DNA of 64,000 nucleotides, taken from positions 62,001-126,000 of the forward strand of contig NZ_JACIDF010000001.1 of NCBI RefSeq assembly GCF_014196195.1, in the 5' to 3' direction. Below, piece by piece: positions 34,324 through 42,927 of this stretch. Position 1 is the first letter of the stretch; the number at the start of each line of letters is the position of its first letter. The position numbers and the translations under genes were made by a program. Source of the stretch: Anoxybacteroides rupiense (GTDB lineage Bacteria > Bacillota > Bacilli > Bacillales > Anoxybacillaceae). A model generated the notes under the pieces. It was not told the DNA's origin. It was given only the letters and a program-made list of their open reading frames with translations, and searched no databases.

Positions 34324-34627
34324 TCAACCATCACCTACAAACACGTTTTCATTAATGATACCACAAAAAAGAATATTTGTTCGTCTCCTCACATTCTAAT
34401 ACGAAAAGCGCCTAATCGCAATAGACAGTAAGAAAATTGGTGAAAAACTTTAGCCATTATTCTAGGTAAATCCCTCTCACCATGATTACTTCTCACACGT
34501 GTTTAAACCGGCTTGCTGATTGCCTGTTCATTTTTTCTCATCCACTCTATTTCATTTCCTCGCTTTTTAAAAAAGAAGGCATTTTGTGTTTTGGGCACAT
34601 ATATTATGTATATAAGGGAGGGGTGCT
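34324..34627. other. Intergenic region without recognised features
   Basis: About 300 A/T-rich bases between the YdjM-like gene and the next ORF. A -10-like TATTAT/TATATA stretch near 34600-34615 may serve the gene at 34628. Nothing else stands out. Confidence 0.4.
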
Positions 34628-34981
34628 ATGTTTCCAAACTACAAAGAACTTTATCCTACCTCGGCTATTCCAATGGGGGAAAATGACCGCAACGCTTTTA
34701 TACAAAATCTTTCTGAAAACAAAAAAACGTTGTTTTCCGCAACCCATTGGGTCATCGCCTTAGAAGGCTCGCCAACGGACCACGCTAGCGAGCTGTATTA
34801 TTGGACCGTCAAAGTATACCCGTCAAACAATGAAAACATATTTTACTACGAATATCCTCATCTCGCCTCACTGCCGCTTTACTCATTTCATGATGCCGAA
34901 CTGCTTGCTAAAGAAATTGAGCTGCAAATCAAAACCGACGAGTTATTTACAGAAAAAAAGCCTTTATTAAGATTTATATAA
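34628..34981 (+). CDS. Conserved-looking hypothetical protein, 117 residues
   Basis: GGGAGGGGTGCT lies right before the ATG, one of the best ribosome-binding sites in the window. The protein is soluble, aromatic-rich (YYWTVKVYPSNNENIFYYEYPHL) with a C-terminal acidic helix (DAELLAKEIELQIKTDELF). I do not recognise a family. It stands alone, convergent with the hemD-like gene. Confidence 0.7.
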   Translation: MFPNYKELYPTSAIPMGENDRNAFIQNLSENKKTLFSATHWVIALEGSPTDHASELYYWTVKVYPSNNENIFYYEYPHLASLPLYSFHDAELLAKEIELQIKTDELFTEKKPLLRFI

Positions 34982-35039
34982 TGTTTAGGTTTTTTCTCTT
35001 TTTACATCGCTTTGTGAAAAAGCATACAAAACTTTCTTG

Positions 35040-35852
35040 CTATTTTTTCAATTCTTGATTAGCACTAAAGTGTTTGGCAAGAGTAATGATCATCGCTCCC
35101 ATGCGCTCCAGCTCTGGAGCAACGATGCGATCGACCCCTTCCTCAGAAAGCGCCTCAGCCGTTACTTTCCCAACGGCACAAGCGACCACATCCCTAGCAA
35201 AAGCCCGACGCAGCTGCTCAAGGTCTTTCTTTTCCTTAACAAAAGAAAAGAAAAAACGCACTTGCATCGCTGTCGTAAAACAAACAGCATCAACCTGCTG
35301 GTTCGTCACTTCTTCATATAGCTGCCCAAGAACCGCTTCATCTGGTGCAATATGCTGATAAGGCAACAATTCCGTATAAATGGCGTCCGATTCCTGGAGA
35401 AATTGCTTTAATGACGGAGCAGTATCTCCGTATAGTTGGACAACCACACGTTTTTGAGCAAATGAAAATGATTGTAGCGAGCGAATTAATCCTTTCGTCG
35501 TTCCGTCATCGCTTTCCGCAATAGGAGCGATTCCGATTCGTTTCAGGGCGGCTGCCGTTTTATAGCCGCGAATAGCAACATTCGCTTGCCGAATCGTCTC
35601 CAGCCACTTTTCTTTCATTCCTCCTCGCTCAGCTGCTTCTAATAATGCATCTACTCCAATCCCCGTTGTAAAGATCATCCAACTTGGGCGGCTTGCAATC
35701 ACCTCTTCGATTTCGTGAACAAGCTCTTCTTTTTTAGCAAATACCGTTCCTTGAGCAGGTCGCACAAGCGGAATGCCTCCTTGCTTTTCAATCAATGTTG
35801 CCATTTCTTCCAGCTTTCTTGATGCACATAAAACGACTCGTTTTCCCTTCAA
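35040..35852 (-). CDS. Uroporphyrinogen-III synthase-like protein (HemD family)
   Basis: 270 residues from a TTG start behind GGAAGGGGAAGC. The N-terminal KGKRVVLCASRKLEEMATLIEKQGGIPLVRP, the middle MIFTTGIGVDALLEAA and the C-terminal VDAVCFTTAMQVRFFF and VACAVGKVTAEAL are typical of the two-lobed HemD fold. It lies away from any hem cluster, so it is probably a paralog rather than the main HemD. Its substrate is uncertain; a role near siroheme or cobalamin cannot be excluded. The frame upstream to 35921 has no ribosome-binding site. Confidence 0.75.
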   Translation of the reverse strand: MKGKRVVLCASRKLEEMATLIEKQGGIPLVRPAQGTVFAKKEELVHEIEEVIASRPSWMIFTTGIGVDALLEAAERGGMKEKWLETIRQANVAIRGYKTAAALKRIGIAPIAESDDGTTKGLIRSLQSFSFAQKRVVVQLYGDTAPSLKQFLQESDAIYTELLPYQHIAPDEAVLGQLYEEVTNQQVDAVCFTTAMQVRFFFSFVKEKKDLEQLRRAFARDVVACAVGKVTAEALSEEGVDRIVAPELERMGAMIITLAKHFSANQELKK

Positions 35853-36334
35853 TTTTGCTTCCCCTTCCTTGCAATGATGTTTATTTGCTAGACAAAATCC
35901 CCATGAACCTTGCCCTATCATTCTTGTAAACTATCTTATGTCGATTTTTTCCGCCGCAAATGGCTTAAGAGCGCAGCCATGCGAGGTCCCTAATGAAGAA
36001 TACAAAACATTGGTCAACAGTCTCTAAAACGTTTAGAGCTTGATTGACTTGTATATCCATGTAAAAACCAACGTTCAGAGGCGGGGGACATCACCTGCTC
36101 ACATGAAAATAGATGTTAAAGTAGTAACCGTACGTTATGCTCACCTAGCACCGCGGATCCTAATTTAAACGACCATAGACCAAACAACGGCTCGCTTGCT
36201 AGCCAAAGGAAACACAGGTTTCAGATTTGTTTCATTTTTCATACACATAGTATATAACAAAAGGAAAAGCGTTGGCCACCTATCCATATAAAACCTCTAA
36301 AAGCGACAAAGAGCGGTCACAGACCGCCCTTTTT
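35853..36334. other. Gene-free region with a possible degraded repeat copy
   Basis: No gene is seen in about 480 bases. At 36075-36120 the sequence AGAGGCGGGGGACATC, ending ATGTTAAA, resembles in order and spacing the TTTAA-bounded elements at 28310 and 41160, but too loosely to be sure. A hairpin GAGCGGTC-aca-GACCGCCC with TTTTTTT follows near 36310-36337. Confidence 0.35.
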
Positions 36335-36337
36335 TTA
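36310..36337. terminator. Hairpin with T-run after the small gene at 36335
   Basis: GAGCGGTC pairs with GACCGCCC around ACA, with TTTTTTT on the plus strand and CTCTTTG on the minus strand. Likely the terminator of the minus-strand gene ending at 36335. Confidence 0.6.
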
Positions 36338-36583
36338 CAGCATATACATATGTATCAGCTTGCGCCGATCAAACGAACCGTAAATACGTGTTGGCTTGAT
36401 GGAGATAATATCGTCAAAAGCAATATTCATCAACCGCATTTCTCTGTTGTATACAAATAATTTTTGCGCATCTTGATATAGCTTTACCGGCAAAAATGTT
36501 GCTTCTCCATGACGCATCTTGATTTTGACAGGCTGTTTTTGCTGAATCCATTGGATAAGTTGGTTATACTGATCCCCTGTCAT
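36335..36583 (-). CDS. Small beta-rich protein, possibly YolD-like
   Basis: 82 residues, start MTGDQYNQLIQWIQQKQPV behind AAAGGGGGAGTTTT. Alternating strands (KIKMRHGEATFLPVKLYQDAQKLFVYNREMRLMNIAFDDIISIKP) resemble the small barrel of YolD-like proteins, where the FDDI segment is common. The similarity is partial; function unknown. Monocistronic with its own terminator. Confidence 0.6.
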   Translation of the reverse strand: MTGDQYNQLIQWIQQKQPVKIKMRHGEATFLPVKLYQDAQKLFVYNREMRLMNIAFDDIISIKPTRIYGSFDRRKLIHMYML

Positions 36584-36829
36584 AAAACTCCCCCTTTTTC
36601 TTTCCATTCCAATAAAATTATATAGAAGAAAATATTGAACAATAAACCAAAAAAAATCAACAAATTTTTGAGCAGTTAAACGAACCTTGTCATTTATGCA
36701 TCAATGTGTTGAAAAAGCAGGATTTATGTCAAAATAACTCTAATGATTCCCCCTTAACATTTGACAGTTTTTTTGTTTACAATGAAATAGACTAGTACAT
36801 GCTGTCGAAATGCGAAAGAAGGTGCTTTT

Positions 36830-38116
36830 ATGCTTAATATTTTGAAGGATTTTTTGTTGAATTTATTTTTCATTTTAGCTCCCATTTTCGCCGTTCCGTT
36901 ATGGCTAGAGGAACGAAAGGTGCCAAAACTGCTTAAAAATCATGTGCTAACCGTTTCGTTTGCTTTAACGACCTTTCTTTGCATGACTTTTCCAATCAGC
37001 ACCGACACAGAGCGCGATTACAATCTGCACCAAATTCCTCTTTGGCTCGGAAGTTTATATAAAGGACCGCTTGTTGGCTTCATTCTTTGTTTGCTTGCAA
37101 TTGGATATCACATACTTTTAGGAAAAGAACAATGGATGATTACCGTCATGCCATCCTTTTTTGTGATGTTCGTTAGCATGCTGCTGTCAAAATATTTTTT
37201 ATCATTGTCTGTTAAGCAGCGTATCTTGCTCACCTTTGTTTTATCCACCTTTTCCGGGATGTTGACCGTCCTATTGGATCAAATGGCGTTCTCATCGCTG
37301 CCGTTTTGGTCTTCGTATTTGATTATTCAACCCATTAGCATGGCAACAGCCTGTTATTTAAAAGAAATGCTTTATAAAAACAACTCATTGCGCAAACAAA
37401 TTATTCGAGCAGAAAAAATGGAAGTCGTTAGCCACTTAGCCGCTTCCATTTCTCATGAGGTGCGCAATCCGCTCACTGCCGCCCGAGGTTTTATGCAGTT
37501 GCTTGAGCAGAGCCATTTGCCACCGGAAAAACGAAAGCAGTACATCCAAATTGCCATCGAAGAATTAGATCGGGCGGAGTCGATTATTACGGATTATTTG
37601 ACATTTGCTAAACCGGCCCCAGAATATGTAGAAAAGCTCAATGTCAAAACAGAAATTGAACGAGTCATTGATTTGCTGCGTCCGCTTGCCAACATGAACA
37701 GTGTGGATATTCAAGCATCGTTAATCCCCTTCCATGTAAAAGGAGAACGAGAAAAATTCCAGCAATGTTTATTGAATATTATGAAAAACTCCATTGAAGC
37801 AATGCAAAATGGCGGAACACTTGATATTTATGTATCTATTGAGCATGAGCAAATTTTAATCCGCGTGAGTGATACAGGAATCGGCATGACAAAAGAACAA
37901 ATCGACCGGCTTGGTGAACCTTATTTTACGACGAAAGGCACAAAAGGAACAGGACTTGGCATGATGGTCGTTTATCGCATCGTTGAATCGATGGACGGAA
38001 CCATTCATATTACAAGCGAAGTTAACAAAGGGACAACCGTATGCATCTATTTCCCATTAGCGCAATCAAGACAAAAGCAGACGGCCAGCGACCAAGAAAA
38101 TGCTCTAGTCATTTAA
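36830..38116 (+). CDS. kinB: Sporulation-type sensor histidine kinase, KinB-like
   Basis: 428 residues, the same length as B. subtilis KinB as I recall it. Six N-terminal membrane helices (about residues 5-178) form a 5TM-LYT-like sensor, followed by a HisKA domain with the phosphorylated H209 in SISHEVRNPLTAARGFMQLL, and an HATPase domain (N-box NIMKNSIEAM, G1 DTGIGM, G2 GTGLGM). It would feed the Spo0A phosphorelay. No response regulator or lipoprotein partner (KapB) is adjacent, as usual for orphan sporulation kinases. Start ATG at 36830 behind GAAGGTGC. Confidence 0.82.
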   Translation: MLNILKDFLLNLFFILAPIFAVPLWLEERKVPKLLKNHVLTVSFALTTFLCMTFPISTDTERDYNLHQIPLWLGSLYKGPLVGFILCLLAIGYHILLGKEQWMITVMPSFFVMFVSMLLSKYFLSLSVKQRILLTFVLSTFSGMLTVLLDQMAFSSLPFWSSYLIIQPISMATACYLKEMLYKNNSLRKQIIRAEKMEVVSHLAASISHEVRNPLTAARGFMQLLEQSHLPPEKRKQYIQIAIEELDRAESIITDYLTFAKPAPEYVEKLNVKTEIERVIDLLRPLANMNSVDIQASLIPFHVKGEREKFQQCLLNIMKNSIEAMQNGGTLDIYVSIEHEQILIRVSDTGIGMTKEQIDRLGEPYFTTKGTKGTGLGMMVVYRIVESMDGTIHITSEVNKGTTVCIYFPLAQSRQKQTASDQENALVI

Positions 38117-38232
38117 CCTTTTCCTTCATATACATAATATGAACCGCTCCAGCCTACGCGCTGTCAAGATGAGAGATTTCTCGGCAAATATGTTAAAATA
38201 AGAAAGAAAGATGAGAATAAAGGAGAAGCTTA

Positions 38233-38991
38233 TTGACAATGATTCATTTAAAAACAGAACGAGAAATTCAGCTTATGCAGGAAGCCGGAAAATTACTGGC
38301 TGCTTGCCATCAAGAAATTGCCAAACTCATTCAGCCAGGAATAACAACAGCAGAAATTGACCATTTTGTTGAGAATTTTTTAGCTCAACATGGAGCTACT
38401 CCAGAACAAAAGGGGTATAAAGGCTATCAATATGCCACATGCGCTTCGATCAATGATGAAATATGTCATGGTTTTCCACGCCATGAGCCGCTGAAAAACG
38501 GGGATATCGTCACCATTGATTTCGTTGTAAATTTACATGGAGCGCTTGCTGATTCGGCATGGACATATGCCGTTGGCGAAATCAGCGAGGAGCTGAAATC
38601 CTTGTTATTTGTTACGGAACAATCTTTATATAAAGGAATTGAACAGGCTGTAGTCGGAAACCGGATCGGGGATATCGGTTATGCTATCCAAACATATGTG
38701 GAAGCACAAGGTTTTTCAGTTGTCCGCGACTTTACGGGTCATGGCATCGGTCCGACCATTCACGAAGAACCGTTCATTCCCCACTTCGGGCAAAAAGGAA
38801 AAGGGATGCGCCTAAAAGAGGGCATGGTGATTACGATTGAACCGATGGTAAACACCGGAAAATGGCAGAGCCGCATGGACAAGAACGGCTGGACAGCCAG
38901 AACGGTAGACGGATCTTATTCTGCCCAATACGAGCATACAATTGCCATTACGAAAAACGGACCGTTAATTTTGACTACTTGTTCCATATAA
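38233..38991 (+). CDS. map: Type I methionine aminopeptidase
   Basis: 252 residues. Removes initiator methionine from new proteins. The metal ligands are visible: Asp in DIVTIDFVVNLHGALADSAW (two), His in FTGHGIGPTIHEEP, Glu in VITIEPMV and Glu in YSAQYEHTIAI. The N-terminus lacks a zinc-finger extension. The start is TTG at 38233 behind GGAG; an ATG two codons later is possible. It is probably the accessory (YflG-like) enzyme, since the main map gene normally lies in the ribosomal cluster. Confidence 0.92.
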   Translation: MTMIHLKTEREIQLMQEAGKLLAACHQEIAKLIQPGITTAEIDHFVENFLAQHGATPEQKGYKGYQYATCASINDEICHGFPRHEPLKNGDIVTIDFVVNLHGALADSAWTYAVGEISEELKSLLFVTEQSLYKGIEQAVVGNRIGDIGYAIQTYVEAQGFSVVRDFTGHGIGPTIHEEPFIPHFGQKGKGMRLKEGMVITIEPMVNTGKWQSRMDKNGWTARTVDGSYSAQYEHTIAITKNGPLILTTCSI

Positions 38992-39002
38992 AATGAATGG
39001 AG

Positions 39003-39024
39003 GTCCGCCTTTTGCGCGGACCAT
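39003..39024 (+). terminator. Hairpin after map
   Basis: GGTCCGC pairs with GCGGACC around a short loop, followed by ATCTTATTC; weak T-tract. Confidence 0.5.
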
Positions 39025-39155
39025 CTTATTCACTTTTTATTTGCCGTTCGTACAAATCATTTAGATACATCGTGAAAAGTGAACCTGTCAAAGCAGCAGG
39101 AAGAGAGAATGTGATATGATAGCTCTCAAACGGTTTAAAAAGGAAGGAAAGCATC

Positions 39156-40076
39156 ATGAAGCGATATGAAAATTTAGACCTTATTTCGACTAAAAAAACA
39201 TTTTCTGACTTTCGTCGATGGCAAAAAGAACGAAAAACCAAACAAAAGGATCTTTCCTATCAAGTTCCACACGTTGATCCGCCTGAATATCAACAGCTTC
39301 ATGAGAATCAAGCGAATACATTGCTTTCATGGATCGGCCATTCTACCTTTGTTATCCAAATAAATGGAATAACGGTTGTGACAGACCCTGTATGGGCTAA
39401 AAGAATGGGGACAGCTAAACGGCTTACTGCTCCGGGAATTGCGATCAACGACATGCCAACTGTCGATGTTGTTCTTATTTCACACGGCCATTACGACCAT
39501 TTACATTTTTCCAGCATTCGCAAACTAAAAGGAAATCCTCATTTTTTCGTTCCAGTTGGCCTTGGACGTCTATTCCGCCGAAAAGGATATCAACATGTGA
39601 CAGAATGCTCTTGGTGGGATACCGTGGAGTATCGAGGAACATTCTTTACCTTTGTGCCCGCACAGCACTGGACAAGAAGAACATTGCTAGATATGAATAC
39701 CTCCCACTGGGGAGGCTGGATCATCCATACAGATGGACAGCCAACCTTTTATTTTGCCGGTGACAGCGGCTATTTTCGCGGCTTTCGCGAAATTGGTGAA
39801 CGTTTTTCTATCGACTATGCGCTCCTGCCCATCGGCGCTTATGAACCAGAATGGTTTATGGGGCCGCAGCACGTGACTCCTGAGGAAGCCGTTCAAGCCT
39901 TTATGGACTGTCAAGCCAATATATTTATTCCCATGCATTATGGAGCGTTCCGCCTCGCTGATGACACACCGCAGGAAGCGCTTGACCGTCTCGTATCTGA
40001 ATGGCAAAGGCGCCAGCTCGATCTAGAACGGCTGCGCTGCTTAAAGCTTGGAGAAGTATTGAATTGCTGCGGCTAG
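39156..40076 (+). CDS. Metallo-beta-lactamase-fold hydrolase (NAPE-PLD/UlaG-like)
   Basis: 306 residues. The metal motif HGHYDHLH lies about one third in; further ligands are H in PAQHW and D in FYFAGDSGYF, then MHYGAF near the C-terminus. SWIGHSTFVIQINGITVVTDPVW is the typical start of the fold. This subgroup includes N-acyl-phosphatidylethanolamine phospholipase D-like enzymes and lactonases; substrate unknown. GGAAGGAAAGC precedes the ATG. Confidence 0.88.
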   Translation: MKRYENLDLISTKKTFSDFRRWQKERKTKQKDLSYQVPHVDPPEYQQLHENQANTLLSWIGHSTFVIQINGITVVTDPVWAKRMGTAKRLTAPGIAINDMPTVDVVLISHGHYDHLHFSSIRKLKGNPHFFVPVGLGRLFRRKGYQHVTECSWWDTVEYRGTFFTFVPAQHWTRRTLLDMNTSHWGGWIIHTDGQPTFYFAGDSGYFRGFREIGERFSIDYALLPIGAYEPEWFMGPQHVTPEEAVQAFMDCQANIFIPMHYGAFRLADDTPQEALDRLVSEWQRRQLDLERLRCLKLGEVLNCCG

Positions 40077-40086
40077 CCAGCATAGG

Positions 40087-40127
40087 CAGACAGCCCTTGC
40101 TGCTTAATAAACGGCAAGGGCTGTCTG
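40087..40127. terminator. Perfect hairpin between convergent genes
   Basis: CAGACAGCCCTTGC (40087-40100) pairs with GCAAGGGCTGTCTG (40114-40127), 14 bp. No T-run on either strand, but its place between convergent genes suggests a shared transcript end. Confidence 0.55.
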
Positions 40128-40154
40128 ACGATCATCCATCTCCTATTCCATTTG

Positions 40155-41009
40155 CTAACGGTCATAGCCGCGAAACACATAGGGCTCTTCCGGTTGTTTC
40201 ATCGTATGCCAAGATGCTACCTTCACATATGGAATAACAGCATTATACGGCTGGTAATACATAGTGGATAGTTCCCCTTTTATATGAATCCATTCATCAT
40301 TTTTGAGAGCAGGCGGTTTTGCAAACTCAGCCAGCAGTCCATAGACCCCTGAATCAGCTACACAATGGATGATGCCAAATCGCAAAATAAATACTTGGTC
40401 CTTATTCGTTGTTTCATCATGGTAAACAAAGCCATCCAATTCAATCTCTTTATCGCTAAACTCACCTGGAAATTGATAAATGGTCTCAATCGCTTTTAAA
40501 TAGTTTTGGTCATTGAGAATCAGACTGGATTTTTTAGAGAACTGAGCCAAATCCTTTCTCATTAAATCCTCATAGCCGCTTCGATCATAATAAATGCTTG
40601 TATCAGGACGCAAAAACTGCCGCTGCACGGTAGGGTCTTCGCTTTGCGTATCAAATCCTGGAATATGAAACCCTTTGGCTTTGACAATGTCTGAATCCAA
40701 CGTAGCGATGGGAAATGCTAATGCTGAGACGATCGGAAAAATGAAAATAGCATAATTAAGCGCTTTTTTCCACTTCGGCTGCCCCTCTTCATGATGATGG
40801 CAGCAATCATCATGACAATGGTGATGATGTGTATGTTTCTCCTTTCGATTTGCGATGATAAATTGAATAACCGTTAGAAAAACAAACAAAAAAATGGCAC
40901 TAAACGACAAGTAAGAGTAGCGCATATTAATGTATTTGCTTATATCACCAGTGGCATGCAAATGAAAAAAAACAAAAGCAAAGCCAAGTAAAATATATGT
41001 GCGCAGCAT
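40155..41009 (-). CDS. ycgQ: TIGR03943-type permease partner (YcgQ-like)
   Basis: 284 residues. Two N-terminal membrane segments, then a metal-binding-type linker HTHHHHCHDDCCHHHEEG, a third membrane segment and a C-terminal soluble domain (IELDGFVYHDE, FILRFGIIHCVADSGVYG, WIHIKGEL). This matches the YcgQ family, always next to a YcgR permease. The His/Cys cluster suggests a transition metal. The start at 41009 follows GGAGGGCGGTTCG. Unlike in typical tight operons, 208 bases separate it from ycgR, and a repeat remnant lies in this gap. Confidence 0.85.
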   Translation of the reverse strand: MLRTYILLGFAFVFFHLHATGDISKYINMRYSYLSFSAIFLFVFLTVIQFIIANRKEKHTHHHHCHDDCCHHHEEGQPKWKKALNYAIFIFPIVSALAFPIATLDSDIVKAKGFHIPGFDTQSEDPTVQRQFLRPDTSIYYDRSGYEDLMRKDLAQFSKKSSLILNDQNYLKAIETIYQFPGEFSDKEIELDGFVYHDETTNKDQVFILRFGIIHCVADSGVYGLLAEFAKPPALKNDEWIHIKGELSTMYYQPYNAVIPYVKVASWHTMKQPEEPYVFRGYDR

Positions 41010-41159
41010 CGAACCGCCCTCCTTATTCACCGCTTTTTTATGCTGAACTGCCAGCAAGATATGGCCACCAAGCTGTTTCATCTCATCGATTCAACTATCG
41101 CCCTGCTTCCAAGCCATATGGATAGTAAAATTTCCGGATCAGAAAAGTCGTTCTCCTTA

Positions 41160-41222
41160 ATGAATCCCCCTCCACTTACCCTTTGTTTAGAGGTGGGAGA
41201 CTTCTCGACAGGTTATGTTAAA
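41160..41222 (-). repeat. IS200/IS605-like end remnant, copy C
   Basis: On the minus strand: TTTAACATAACC, GAGAAGTCTCCCACCTC, 14-base loop, GTGGAGGGGGATTC. Clearest member of the family with copies at 14227 and 28310. The TTTAA boundary contributes the TAA stop of ycgR, and the element sits between ycgR and ycgQ. Confidence 0.55.
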
Positions 41223-42084
41223 TCAATAATGAGCCGATAAAAACAAAGAGTGTAATATAAGCAATCAGCACAAGCACAAATCGTGTTTTAAACGATTGAA
41301 GCAGCATAAGCGTATTCTTAATATCCAACATCGGTCCATATACTAAAAAGGCAGCCAATGCTCCAAAAGAAAATGTATTTTGAAACGACGAAGCAATAAA
41401 TGCATCCGCTTCAGAGCATAATGAAAGCACAAACGCCAGCGCCATCATCACAAGAGATGCCGTCATTTTCCCGTGTCCAATGGCCAGAAGTGTTGATGTT
41501 TTGACGTACGTTTGCATAGCAGAAGCGATAAAAGCACCGATAATTAAATATTTCCCTGACGTAAAAAATTCTTCCACCGTATGCTCTAGTGTCCCCATCC
41601 ATTTTTCCTTCAATGTCCGGGACGGGGAAGCATGGATCACTTCTTGGTTTCGCAGCTGCTCATCTTTTTTATATTGTATCGATAATATGAGTCCAACCAT
41701 GACAGCCACAATATACGCAAAAACCGCACGATAAATCACCATTTTAAAATTGCTGCCAAAGGCAATATACGTAGAAAACAGGACGATTGGATTAACGACA
41801 GGCCCTGTCAACATAAACGGAATGGCAGCATGTAGCGGCACCCCTTTCGTAACTAAACGGCGGGTAATCGGTACAATGCCGCATTCGCATGCTGGAAACA
41901 ACACGCCAATGAGAGCTGAATACAGGACAGCCAGCACTTTATTTTTCGGAACCCATTTTTTGACCATTTCTTCTGTCACAAACATTTGAATAATGCCCGA
42001 AATAAATACACCAATTAATATAAAAGGAATAGACTCTATTAAAATACTAACAAAAATAGTATTAAGCTGTAGAAAGGACTTCAT
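41218..42084 (-). CDS. ycgR: Permease of the YcgR (DUF318) family
   Basis: 288 residues with eight or so membrane helices. The conserved PACECGIVPITRRLVTKGVPLHAAIPFMLTGPVVNPIVL and LSLCSEADAFIASSF blocks, with Cys, Glu and Asp inside the membrane, define this family; its substrate is unknown but probably a metal or metal complex, given its His-rich partner YcgQ. RBS AAAGAAAAGGAGAGGCCGC precedes the ATG. No Zur-type box was found upstream. Confidence 0.88.
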   Translation of the reverse strand: MKSFLQLNTIFVSILIESIPFILIGVFISGIIQMFVTEEMVKKWVPKNKVLAVLYSALIGVLFPACECGIVPITRRLVTKGVPLHAAIPFMLTGPVVNPIVLFSTYIAFGSNFKMVIYRAVFAYIVAVMVGLILSIQYKKDEQLRNQEVIHASPSRTLKEKWMGTLEHTVEEFFTSGKYLIIGAFIASAMQTYVKTSTLLAIGHGKMTASLVMMALAFVLSLCSEADAFIASSFQNTFSFGALAAFLVYGPMLDIKNTLMLLQSFKTRFVLVLIAYITLFVFIGSLLI

Positions 42085-42927
42085 GCGGCCTCTCCTTTTC
42101 TTTAATAAAGTTCATAACAGGATCTCACCATTATATCTGATGGTATCTGTAACACCCCTCGGTCAAAAGGGTCTCGCGACTTGTTTTTCACCACGCACTT
42201 CTGTAACGAAAATGAGCGGAAAAATCGGTTCAACCTTCGTATCCATGCAACTGTGAACATGACCAATTCCAACTATATATTGGCCATTCCATCAACGGAT
42301 CATGTTGCAATCAGCCGACTGATTCCATCGTTCCAGACGTGCCGTTGCTGTATGCGAAGCATCGATGATCGTTATACTATCATAATACAACTGAACGTTT
42401 CAAACTTTCTATATGGAAATACAGATGGAGTTTTCACCAGAAACCCATCTCCTCCATTTTTTCGACAACGGAAGATCAATCGGTAACGGACTTCTGTCAC
42501 GTCAAAGCGCCACTGAGCGCCGAACAATCAGCCGCTTACAAACAAAGCCACTTGCAGGAAGCAGCATCAGTTGCCCCTGGCAATCGGATCATCATATAGA
42601 GGTCTATGGCAAAAAATTTATTAATAAAACACCTTATTTGTTGAATATGTTTCCGTTTATCCGCATTGGCCAATAGCGTCTTTTTATGCCGGATGAAACA
42701 AATGATCGCTGACGGAAGCCAATCGCCAGAGACTTACCTGTCGCACGAATGTATAGCAAAAGTTCACACAACACCGTTTCCCGACCGATTCCGTCGTTAT
42801 TGACAAATATACCCTAACAGCAACTTTTTTATTTTAGCACGACTGATCCATCCTTTTCATGAGAATTTCATAAAATTTTCTCATAAAAAAACGAAGCGTT
42901 TCCACGCCTCGTTTTCCTATCCATCTT
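42085..42927. other. Long gene-free region with coding-like debris
   Basis: Two overlapping plus-strand frames (42181-42486 and 42413-42676) lack ribosome-binding sites and recognisable domains. The second, ending NMFPFIRIGQ, reads somewhat protein-like and may be a decayed gene. The fruA terminator lies at 42885-42912. No promoter or RNA could be assigned. Confidence 0.4.
42885..42912 (-). terminator. Terminator of the fru operon
   Basis: ACGAAGCGT (42891-42899) pairs with ACGCCTCGT (42904-42912) with one mismatch, and a minus-strand T-run follows (plus AAAAAA, 42885-42890). Confidence 0.75.

Noticed and set aside
42085-42260. Zur box before ycgR
   Set aside because: No adequate match to the AAATCGTAATnATTACGATTT consensus upstream of ycgR.
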